Source: Alligator mississippiensis | Taxonomy: Eukaryota; Chordata; Crocodylia; Alligatoridae | DNA: 64,000 bases | Assembly (NCBI RefSeq): GCF_030867095.1 | Contig: NC_081828.1 | Location: 219,325,978 to 219,389,977, forward strand | Reading direction: 5' to 3' | Part shown: positions 20,801-32,800 of the stretch, in pieces | Layout: each line of letters opens with the position of its first letter | Position numbering within the stretch: the stretch's first letter is position 1 | Translations under genes and position numbers: made by a program | Notes under the pieces: generated by a model | Seen by the model: the letters and a program-made list of their open reading frames with translations, nothing else | What the model was told of the DNA's origin: nothing | Database searches by the model: none

Positions 20801-23800
20801 CCACCTGGTGGACCGGGAGCCCTTCCACCAGCTCTGCCTCTATGACGTCTGTGGCTGCCCCGCCGACAAGGACTGTTTGTGCGGAGCCGTGGCTGCCTAT
20901 GCCCGGCAGTGTGCCCAGGAGGGGGCCCCGGTGCCATGGAGGAACCAGACCTTCTGCGGTGAGTGCGCCTCCCCCAGGACTAGATGGGACCTCTGCAGCC
21001 CTACGTCTCTGGGCGCTTGTACACGATGCGTGTTCATAGATTCATAGATGTTAGGGTCGGAAGGGACCTCAATAGATCATCAAGTCCGACCCCCTGCATA
21101 AGCAGGAAAGAGTGCTGGGTCTAGATGACCCCAGCTAGATACTCGTCTAACCTCCTCTTGAAGACCCCCAGGGTAGGGGAGAGCACCACCTCCCTTGGGA
21201 GCCCGTTCCAGACCTTGGCCACTCGAACTGTGAAGAAGTTCTTCCTAATGTCCAGTCTAAATCTGCTCTCTGCTAGCTTGTGGCCATTGTTTCTTGTAAC
21301 CCCCGGGGGCGCCTTGGTGAATAAATCCTCACCAATTCCCTTCTGTGCCCCCGTGATGAACTTATAGGCAGCCACAAGGTCGCCTCTCAACCTTCTCTTG
21401 CGGAGGCTGAAAAGATCCAGTTTCTCTAGTCTCTCCTCATAGGGCTTGGTCTGCAGGCCCTTGACCATATGAGTTGCCCTTCTCTGGTCCCTCTCCAGGT
21501 TATCCGCATCCCTCTTGAAGTGCGGCGCCCAGAATTGCACGCAGTACTCCAACTGCGGTCTGACCAACGCCCGATAGAGGGGAAGTATCACCTCCCTGGA
21601 CCTATTTGTCATGCATCTGCTGATGCACGATAAAGTGCCATTGGCTTTTCTGATGGCTTCGTCACACTGCCGGCTCATGTTCATCTTGGAGTCCACTAGG
21701 ACTCCAAGATCCCTTTCCACCTCCGTGCCACCCAGCAGGTCATTCCCTAGGCTGTAGGTGTGCTGGACATTTTTCCTCCCTAGGTGCAGCACTTTGCATT
21801 TCTCCTTGTTGAACTGCATCCTGTTGTTTTCTGCCCACTTGTCCAACCTATCCAGGTCTGCTTGCAGCTGTTCCCTGCCCTCCAGCGTGTCCACATCTCC
21901 CCATAGCTTTGTGTCATCTGCAAACTTGGACAGAGTACATTTGACTCCCTCGTCCAAGTCGCTGATGAAGACATTAAAGAGTATCGGTCCAAGGACCGAA
22001 CCCTGCGGGACCCCACTGCCCACACCCTTCCAGGTCGAGACCGACCCATCCACCACGACTCTTTGGGTGCGACCCTCTAGCCAATTTTTGTTGTTTAAAT
22101 CCACATTACAAAACGATACTAAAAATCACCGTTTTGCTAGGTTAGCCTTGCTTGAAACTATACATTGATGTTTGTTTATGCGTGACTAAGCGGAGGCCCC
22201 TGCCCTGTGCCCCCAGGTGTGCAGTGCGGTGGGGGCCAGGTGTACCAGGAGTGCAGCGCTCCCTGCCGGAAGACCTGCTCTGACCTGCACCTGGATGGGG
22301 CCGGTGCCTGCCAGGAGCTGGACGTCTGCGTGGCTGGGTGCAACTGCCCTGAGGGGCTGGTGCTGGATGAGGGCGGGCAGTGCATCCCGCCTGCCATGTG
22401 CCCCTGCCTGCATGGGGATGAGACCCACCCACCGGGCAGCAGGATCCGCCGGAGCTGCAATACCTGGTGTGTAGACAGGGAACTGTGGTGGGGCCACACC
22501 AGCCACGCCACGTGGCTCATGCCTCTGGCACGTGGGGTCACTATGCTGGGGTCATGGGCAGCAGTGGGGAGGCGTGTGAGCCGCCCACAGCCCAGCCAGC
22601 CTCCAGGCCAGAGGTGATGGGTACCGGCTTGGGGAATCGTAACAGGTGCCGGCTCCAAACCAAGCCCAAGCTGGGGGCTGATGGGGCAGAGCAATGAGTT
22701 CTCAGTCCCAGAGCCCCACTGGCCCCATGGGTCTGCAGGGGAAGGGGCTATGTGCAGGGCTGGGGGCTCTGGGACTTGCACTTCCCCTTTGGGATGGCAG
22801 CGAGTGCAAGGGCTGTGCATGTCCTGGGGCAAGTGAATCTGGGCCCTGCAATAAGGCCTGCTCAGACCCACTGGACTGGGCTTCGTCGCCTCCATGGCAG
22901 AGGGGTGGTGGCGGATGGGGGCTGGTCATGCTCCCGCTGCGGGCGAAGTGGTGGTAGGAGATGTTTGATGAAATCACCCTACGGCCTGTTTCCCACGCTG
23001 CCACAGGATAGGTTGATTTCATTGCATGTCTCTGCCACGTGACGCCGGCTCTCACCCCGCACGGGGGCTCCCGGGGGTCTGGGCTGGTAGGAGGCGGGTG
23101 CTTCTTTCCAGCGGGGAAGCCCACCCCAGCAGTGGAGCTTCTTCCTCCATCCAGTCCCTCATGCCCTGGAGTCCCATAACCAAGCAAGGAGCAAGACTCC
23201 AGATGCCACATGGGCACGTGGGCCATGATCCCTCATACAATCAGGGCATCTCATCCCACCTGGTCTTCCCCACTCCTAGTGCAGACGCTGGCCCAGGGGC
23301 GCTCCCACGCCTATGCCCACATCTGGTCTCTCTTGCAGTGTCTGCATGGACGGAGCCTGGAATTGCACGGATGCCAGCTGCCCCGAGGCCGTGAGCTGCC
23401 CTGGGGAGCTGGTCTATGCCTTCGGGGGCTGCTTGCACACCTGCGACAGCCCGGAGGGCAACCTGAGCTGCTCTGGCCTCACCGAAGGCTGCGTTTGTCC
23501 CCCTGGCACTGTCTTCCTGGTGAGCCCCAACTCCTGCTCCTGCAGCTCAGCTGGGGGTGGGACCCCATGGGGTAGGCGGCGGCTTGCACTGCTCTGGGCT
23601 GGGCTCAGGGGGTGCTGGGAACATTGCTGACCCATTTGTTCCAAGGGTGGGCTGGGAACAGAGGGTCAGCAGACCGGCCACTCCCCTCTGGATGCCTGGG
23701 TTCACCCCTGCAGTGGAGCAAGCTGTTATACACCCCAGCTGCTGTATCCCAACTGGGATCAGCCCCTGCCACCTCACAGAGACCCTCTTGTCCTGTCTTC

Positions 23801-26800
23801 CCTCCTCCGCCCCCAGAACGAGCGCTGCGTCTCCCCGGAAGAGTGTCCCTGCCAACACAACGGCCGGCTGTACCAGCCCAATGACACCATCATCAAGGAC
23901 TGCAACACCTGGTAAGGACTGTGGCACCCCCTCCAGCATGGGGGTGCCTTCGAGGGGCAAGGGCTTGGGCTGGCGTGTTTGGAGCTCAGCCCCTGTCCCC
24001 ACAGCGTGTGCCGGAGCCGGCGCTGGCAGTGCAGTAGCCACCGGTGTGCAGGGACCTGCATGGCCTCGGGGGACCCCCACTACATCACTTTCGACGGGCG
24101 GGCCTTCTCCTTCCTGGGCGACTGCGAGTATGTGCTGGTGCGCGAGCACGGCGGCCTCTTCTCTGTCACTGTCGAGAACGTGCCCTGCGGCACCAGTGGC
24201 ATCACCTGCACCAAATCTGTGGTCGTGGAGATCGGCAACACGGTTGTTCACCTCCTGAGAGGTGAGAGGCCGTGGGGAAGAGAGCTGAGGACGGTGCCCC
24301 CCGGTTGAGAGGCGAGGGGCTGATTTGCTAGAGTCACAGAAGTTTAGAGCTAAAAGGGACCTCGAGAGATCATCGGGTCCAGCCCCCCGCCCAGCTCTTG
24401 CCAGGAAAGATCCTGCATAAAGTTTAAAAAACACGACAAACTAGACAAAAAATAAGAACATCAGTGGACCAGACTGGGTCACACCACAGGTCCATCTTGC
24501 CCAGTTTTTCTGCCTGATGTCCCCCGTCCATGCACTAGCTATAAACCATTGACCTTTACTCCTGTCCCTGTTTTGGTATCATTTGTCCCAAAGAATCAGT
24601 GACATGTCCCTAGTTGTGTTGGTTTTAAGCTGCCGTTTCATGGTGACCGCTTGTTTGTCAGATGAGAGAGTCAATAATTAATCCCTAGTGACTTTCTCTT
24701 TACCTTGTAATATGTTGTAAATCCTTCTCCTGTCCTGCCTCAAGCAACTCTTCTCTAACCTGACCAGGCCTGGCCTGGTTAGTCTCTCCTGATAGGGAAG
24801 CCCCTCCATAGCCTTCATCATCCTTGTTGCCCTTCTCTGGACCCAACCAAAAGGTGTCATTTTATTAGTCTTGTAGCCATTAGAGTTGAATGTACATCTC
24901 TTATTCAGATTAATTCACCAAAATGTAGCCTTCTTCAGCACCTTGACAGGGCATGCACCCCTTTGCAGTCAGTCGTCGCCAGTCAGTATGACTCCTGAGT
25001 TAGTATTACCACACTTGAGTTAATGTTTTTAACTAGAATTAAATGCAGTCTGCAGGGCTGTGAGATACCAGAGAGTCATTACCAAGACTGGCTAACAGAC
25101 AGCTGACTGCAGAAGAAAGGATAGCTTAATTAAGTTTGGCAAGCCGGTCAATTGACCGGTCAGATATTGTCAATTGACTGCATTTTTTTAGACCGGTTAA
25201 AGAGGATAGCAATTTTAACAAAAAACCCTACATTTTTTGGTAGTTTTCTTGACAGAAAAAAATATTTTTTTAAATTGTTTTTTGATGCATTTCTTACAGG
25301 AAAATTTGTGCTTTTTCTGTATCATTTGGACATATTAGCAATAATATTCTATATTTTTTTTTCTGTATTATTTGGACCTAGTGGCAATTTTTTTTACAAT
25401 TTTTGACCGATATCTGACCAGTCCATTGACCAAACCTGATTGACAGATCCAATGTCCAACCCTAAGCTTAATTCATAGAACAAAAAGACTATTAAAAAGG
25501 AGAGAAGTGGTTAACACCTGCGAAGTGGAGAGTGTAGCAGGAATCGGGTCAATGGCAATGAGCCGTGTACTCCGTCAGTGCTGCCTGACTAGAAATGCTG
25601 CTGCCACTGCTAGGCTTTACGTTTGGGGTGATGCAGGGATCAAAGCAGAGTGCGAGTGCACCGCTGCACCCCCTGGATCTGCCCTCGGCGGTGGGGAGCC
25701 AGCATTCCCAGCTGGGTGGGGTGGTCCCCATAATGCATGGTAGGGCTCCGAGCTGCGCTGGGCGTTTTCACACATGTCATTTTCCCCCACCACTCCCAGG
25801 AAGGGCTGTGACGGTGAACGGAGCCTCTGTGCGGCCGCCCAAGGTTTATGGTGGGAACGGCCTGACCCTGGAGCGCGCCGGCCTCTTCCTCATCCTCATC
25901 TCCCAGCTGGGGCTCACAGTGCTCTGGGATGGAGGTGAAGCTCACTTTGCTGGTGGGGGTGCAGCAGGGGGGACTGGGGCAGGGCCCTGCAGGCGTAGGG
26001 GCAGCTCCAGGGTGGAGACACCCCCCTGGCATCCCTCCTGAGGTTGCTGGGCCTTTGCTGCTGGAGGACTGGCTGGGCAGGGACGGGTCCCCCCAAGACA
26101 TGGCTTTGAGATGCCAGGGCACCTGTGGGGGCTGTCTCCAGTGCTTCCTGCACCCAGCAGCGCCTGAGCCGGCTGTGTTCCTCCTCCTCCTCCCCTGCAC
26201 AGGCACCCGGGTGTACGTGAAGCTGGACCCCGTCTTCCAGGGCCGCGTGGCAGGGCTGTGCGGGAACTTCGATGGGGACACGGAGAATGACTTCACTAGC
26301 CAGCAGGGCATGGTGGAGCCCACGGCCGACCTGTTCGGCAACTCCTGGCGTGTCAGCCTCCTGTGCCCCGAGGTCAACGAAGGGGACTTTGAGCACCCCT
26401 GCACCGTACGTGTGCTTGCGGGGGGCCAGGGGGAGGTGGGCAAGGCCTGGCTGGGGGGGAGGGCTGGGGGGCTTCATCCAGCTTGGAAACTGTTGTGTTC
26501 AGAAAAGAGACACTCAAGGGAGGACAGAAGGGTTTACAACATAAAGTAAACTAGGAGTTTATTACTGACTATCTCTCACCAGACTAATATGGACTGGGGG
26601 GGTTTGCCTTCCTCTGCAAGCAGGGCACGGCCTCTGCATGCGATCTCTTGAGTGTATATTGATATAATTGAGGGGTCACTGCATGAAACGAGCAAGCCAA
26701 CAGTTTAAAACCAACACGAGGCAGTTCTTTGCCACCCAGTGCAGCATTAACAGCTGGAGCTCAGTGCCACCAGACGTGAGTTCGCCAGGGCTTGGACACG

Positions 26801-29800
26801 TGCTTGGAGGAAAGGGGCATCAGGAACTATTAGGAGTGAGGGACACGGGCTCCGCATCAGCCCTGCCTGGACCCTCAATGCTGGAGGCTGCAAGGGAGAG
26901 AGGAACAGGGGAAAACCCTGCTCAGACCCGGTCACTCTCCCTTCTGCCTCCTGGTACAACGCAGGAAACAGGGCAACTAAGGTCCTAGGGTTTGACCCAG
27001 TGAATACCAGTTCTCATGGTCTTATGGGCAAGGCCAGGCTGGTGGGGTGGGAGCTAGGGGCTGGGGCTGGATATGACAGCCCGGTCCTGGTTCGGGTTGT
27101 GGGCTCCTCATCACTGTGCCCGGCTCCCAGGAGAACTCGCACCGCGCCACGTGGGCCCGGAAGCGCTGCAGCATCCTCCTGCAGATGCTCTTCACCCCCT
27201 GCCACGAGGAGGTGCCCTGCCAGCAGTTCTACGACTGGTGCATCTTCGACGCCTGCGGGTACGTCTTGCAGGGCAGGGGCCGGGTCTGGAGGGCGCAGGG
27301 GCTCCTGGGGGTGGGCATGACACTTCCATATTCAGCCTGCCCTGGGAGGTTGCTGGGGAGGCACCATGCTGTGCAATGCCCAGATACCAGGGTGATGGGC
27401 ACTAGAAAGCAACGGCTTCTCGGTAGCCGGGGGACGCCCCAGCCAAGCTGCCTGTGAGCAGCCAGGATCCTTGCTGTGCACAGATGATGGGGCTGGGGTC
27501 TCCCTTGTGGGTTTCCCTAGTTGGGGGAGCTGCATACCCCCCCATCACCGGCCCTGGATGACCCCCTCTCTGCCGACAGGTGCGACTCCGGGGGCGACTG
27601 CGAGTGCCTGTGCACGGCCATCGCGGCCTACGCCGAGGAGTGCAATCAACGCGGGGTCTACATCCGCTGGCGGAGCCAAGACCTGTGCCGTAAGCCCAGG
27701 GGGAGAGGGTGACAGCGGTGAGGCGGGGTGGGGAAAGGATGGCATAGTTTGCCTCCTTCAGGCTTCACTAGCCTGGCAGTGGGGCTGTGCCCCATGCATA
27801 GCCCTGTCTCTAGCCCCATCTCTCATGCCCCACATATTTTTGCCTCCCAGCTATGCAGTGTGACAACGGACTGGAGTACGAGGCCTGTGGCCCCGCCTGC
27901 CCTCAGACCTGCAAGACCTTTGGGCTGGAGTTGGCTGAGCACTGCGATGCTGTCTCCTGTGTGGAGGGCTGCTTCTGCCCTGAGGGCAAGGTCCTGCATG
28001 GTAAGGTGCCCGCATCTCTCCAGGGCATGACCCCACTGGGCACCGAATGGTGGGGTGGGGAGACGGAGCCTGGCCAGGGTACGGACCTCTTCTCCCTGGC
28101 CAAAGGAACCCCGCTTCCTTCCTCTTTTCCTCATCGATCCCCTTCTCCGCTGGCCCTTCCTTCCGGTCTCTCCTGTTCATCTGCCTCTGCAAAAGCCTGG
28201 TGCACAGCATGGGATGCAGAGCCCCACAGTGGCCTCCCCAACACTGGGGAGAGCACAGCAATTGCCCCGTGCATCCTATGTACAGCGCCTTGCTCTCACG
28301 CAGCCCTGGGAGGGCTCTGCTTCTGCAGCTGCTATCACCCTGCTGTCTCTGGCTTCATCTGCCCCATGCCCTCTCCTGCTGTCCCACGGGTCTGTCCGTG
28401 CACTGGATTTCCCCGCCCCAGCTGAGCACTTGGCACTCATCTCTGGTGCATTTCCCCATGGGGGGTAGTTCAGTGTGACCCCCTCCTCCTTTAAGCCCTG
28501 CACCTGTGGGACCTGGGTGGACAGTGACACCTGGGAAGAGTCTCCAGGGATGGTGCCAAAAAGCGGTCTTCTCTTACCCTGGCAGGCGGGAGCTGCATCG
28601 ACCCCTCTGAGTGCCCCTGCTACTGGGAGGGCACCTCGTTCCCATCAGGCACTGCAGTGAAGCAGGAGTGTAAGAACTGGTGAGCAGTGGGGGAGTCGGG
28701 GCCTAAACTCCCCAGTGAGGGGCTGTACCCACTGCCGGCCCCTCTCCCCTCACAGCAGGGGTGCGTCGCGGTATTGCCATGGGCCTGCAGGTCCGGGGCT
28801 TTGGGGGTGTCTGAGCCCTGCCCTCTGGGTCACCCCCATCAACACTCCCCCACCCCAGCCCCTGCTCCCTCCATACAGATGATCTCCCCCAGTTGCCCCT
28901 ATGCCATCAGTTATTCCCTTGTCCAGACGGGCTCCACGGAGCCTGATGCCCTCTCTCCCTGACCGCAGCACGTGCGAGGCAGGGCTGTGGCAGTGCGAGG
29001 CCCTGGCAGAGCCCTGCGCGGCCCGGCCTGGTTGCCCCGAGACAGAGTTCGCCTGCCGTGGGGGTGGGCGCTGCGTGCCAGGTGCCTGGGTGTGCGACAA
29101 CGAGGACGACTGCGGGGATGGCTCGGATGAGTTCTGCACCCTGAGCTGCGCCCCACACCAGTATCAGTGCATCAGCGGGCAGTGCGTGCCCTGGGGCTAC
29201 CGCTGCGATGGCACTGCTGACTGCCTGGACCTCTCGGACGAGCAGGGCTGCCCCCCGCCCGGGTGTGGCCAGCACGAGTTCCACTGCGCCAACGGGCGCT
29301 GCATCCCCCGTGCCCATGTCTGCGATGGCGAGCTTGACTGTGGCTTTGCTGACACGTCCGACGAGGCAGGCGAGTCCCGGGCTGGCTGTCGTGGGGCTCC
29401 TGGGGCTATCCAGGGGTGCTGGCCTGGCTAGCAAGGTGCTGGCCCTGCACACGAGGGCCCAGAGTTGGGGCAGGGAAGAGGCAACACACTGGCAGTGATG
29501 GGGATGATGGCGTAATTGCTGCCATCCTCTGTGGAGATCCTGCGGGCAGTGCCTCACTGAGAGGTCTCACGTCAGCTGTCCCTGCAGGTTGCGGCCCACC
29601 CTGCGGCACGGCGGAGTTCCGGTGCGCGGCAGGCCGGTGTGTGCCATACTTGCACCGGTGCGATGGGCACGATGACTGTGGGGACTTGAGTGATGAGCGG
29701 GAGTGTGTGTGCCCTGCTGGCCACTTCCAGTGTCCGGATGCGCTATGCTTGCCACAGCAGCAGGTGTGTGACGGAAGGAGTGACTGTCTGGCCGGCGCTG

Positions 29801-32800
29801 ATGAGGCCTTCTGCCCAGGTGAGGCTGCCAGCCCCCACTACCCTGTGGGCAACAACCCTCAAGCTGGCCAAGATGGCTGTCCCTCTAGGGCCATCCATCA
29901 GGGTGGGCTTGGTGATACCCCTGCCAAGATGGCCACCCTCCTGGGACCATCCATCATGGTAGATGTGGCTGCACCCCAGCCACGATGGCTACCCCTCTAG
30001 GGCCATCCATCAGGGTGGCCTGGCCACACCCCAGTCAATATGGCCATCCCTCTGGGTCCATTCATAATGGTGGGCCTGGCCTCACCCCACCACCTGGGGG
30101 CACAATAGGCCTGGCCACACCCCAGCCAAGCTGGCCACCCCTCATCCTTCGTGGTGGGCCTGGCCATGCTCCAGCTAAGATGGCTTGGTGCACCCCACAG
30201 CAGGGAGTGTGGGGGCTGGGGGATGGCCAAGGGGGCTGTTGGATTTGGTCCCCTCTGCATTCTCTGTCTATACAGGCCAGGTGACTTGCGCCCCCGGGCA
30301 GCTGCCCTGCCCTGATGGCACATGCATCAGTAGGGTGAAGGTGTGTGACGGCACACGGGACTGCTGGGATGGCTCGGACGAGAGTCCCACGCAGTGCCTG
30401 GCAGTGCTGCCCAGCCCCACAGCCATCACCGTGCCCATGGTGCTGCCAGTGACACGCCCCCTACCGACCAACCGCACCTTGGGTGAGTGGCCAGGGCGCA
30501 GCGGGTACCCTTTGACCATTCGTGCCCAGACAAGCTGTGCCTTCCCTGCCACCATCACACCCCCACCTGGGTCTGGAGCAGCTGCGACCCTCCCCCCAGC
30601 CCGTGCTCCTGCCTCATAGCCCCCACAGCTGTTGCACAGCTGCTCAAGGAGGGTGCTGCTGGGCCCTCTCCAGGCATCTCTCCCAGGGGAGGTTGGGAGA
30701 GCATGGGGCTGATGGGCTCCCTTACCCCATCCCCACAGCTCCCCCCTGCAGCCGCTATGAGTTCCAGTGCCGCAGCGGGGAGTGCCAGCCGCGTGGCTGG
30801 ATGTGCGACAATGAGGCTGACTGCCTGGATGGCAGCGATGAGCTGGACTGCAACAGGACCTGCGGGCTGGATCAGTTCCCCTGCATGCTCAGCGCTGAGT
30901 GCATCCCCTATGGGCAGCTCTGCGATGGCCTCCCCCAGTGCCGCGACCAGTCTGATGAGAGCACTGACAACTGCGGTGAGCAGGGGCAGATCCAGATCAA
31001 GGATGCGGTGCCTCATCACATCAAACACAGCACATATTTGCCTCCAGTCGGGTGGCACTGACCCTCCCTCTTTGGGCCAGCATTGACATCCCTTCTTTCC
31101 TGGGGCAGGGTCCACGCAGATCCCGCCATGCCCGGGGCTTTTCGTCTGCAACAACCGCCTGTGCGTGAATGTCTCCAAGGTGTGTGATGGTACCCCGGAC
31201 TGCCCCCAGGGCGAGGACGAGATCGCCTGTGGTAAGGAGACCCTGGCTGTGCTGCAGCCCCGGCAGTGGGGGGCTGAGACTTCCCAGTTCTGGCACGTGC
31301 AAAGGGCTGGGAAACAACAACGTGGCTAGGAGGCAGGACACCTGGACTCTATGCCTGCTTTGGGGGAAGGGCTGATGGGAGCAGTGCCTGCTGGGATGCT
31401 GGAGGACTGCAGATTGCTCATTCTATCTCCATGGAGCAGACTGAAGTTACCCTAACTCGAGCTGGGTATCGCGGTCAGAGTTCACCCTTGCCTGAAGCGG
31501 CAGTGCTTTGGGATGCTTGAAGGGTGCTGAGAACACGTTAATGAGCTTAACGGATGCTCACATCTTAACTAAGCATGGTCTAGGCATAAGGTGTAACTTC
31601 ACCCCTAGACAAACAGAGAGGAGCAGCAGGGAGAAAGAATGGTGTAGAAAGCAGGGCCCACAGAGGAGGGATGGAGGAGCAGGCCTTGCTAGGCTGCCGA
31701 TGGTGTGCTAGCAGCTTCCCATAGAGAGAGCCATCAGTTATTTCCATGTCCGTGGGACAAGAGAAGGAATCGGTTTTACCTGTGGCACAGATGACCTAGA
31801 TGGGAGGTTAGGACAAGCCTCCTGTGCGTAAGGCAGTGGGACACCCAGCCTGCCCCAGGCTGAGAACAGGCCAGGCCTCTCTCAGGGGCACTCTAGGGTT
31901 ACTCCTCCTGCCTCAGGGCTGGGGGTCAACCCAGACAACTCCTTGGGTCCCCTCCAATCCAGCCTTTCTGCGACTGGAGAGTGCTGGAGCTGGGCTGCAG
32001 TGAGCTCCTTTACTGGCTCCCTGCCCTGCCCTTATGCCCTGACCTAGCAGTTTGACACAGGGTGCAGGTGGGGAGCTTCTGGGCAGTTGGCATCTCCCTC
32101 CCTCCCTCCGTCTGCAGAGAGCCGTGTCCTGCCGGCTGACCAGAACCGGACCGTGGGCCCCTGTGCCGAGTACTCCTGTGGCAATGGCAAGTGCATCACC
32201 TTCAAGCAGGTATGGCCGGGGCAGGGGCTGGGACCCCAGCCAGGTGGGCACTGGACGCATTGCTCCCTCATTCCCCACCATGGCCCAACTCCACCTCTGT
32301 GCTTCGCTGTCCCTCCAGCAGCAAGCCAGGAGCAAGGACCACGGGGTTAATGGCCCAGAGCAGGCGAGCCCCTTGCTAGCGGTGCCCCGGGGTCCCCATC
32401 ACTTCCACTGTGCCTAGGGCAGTATCCTTAGCTCCAGGAAGTGCCCTGATTTTACTCCTCTGCACCATGGGCTCACCCGCCTCCCCCACAGGTGTGCAAC
32501 GGGCTGGCGGACTGCACGGATGGGAGCGTGACCTCTGGCTGGCTGCCCTCAGACGAGCAGGACTGCGGGCTCTGGAGTGCCTGGGCACCGTGGAGCAGCT
32601 GCAGCCGGTCCTGCGGGACGGGGCTGCAAGTCCGTCGCCGTGTCTGCACCCGCCGGGCTGACCACGTGTTGCGCCACTGCCACGGCGAGGAGACGCAGGC
32701 CCAGCAGTGCTTTGCCGTGGCCTGCCCTGGTGTGTCCTGGCTGGGCAGAGCGGGTGCCAGCCCTCACAGGGTGGGGGTTGCATTGGGTCCAGGGTGAGCA

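Noticed and set aside
28047-28478. Open frames between SSPO exons 25 and 26
   Set aside because: No splice sites in a compatible phase, no cysteine pattern of TIL or LDLa, and the joined exons 25-26 already complete the TIL module.
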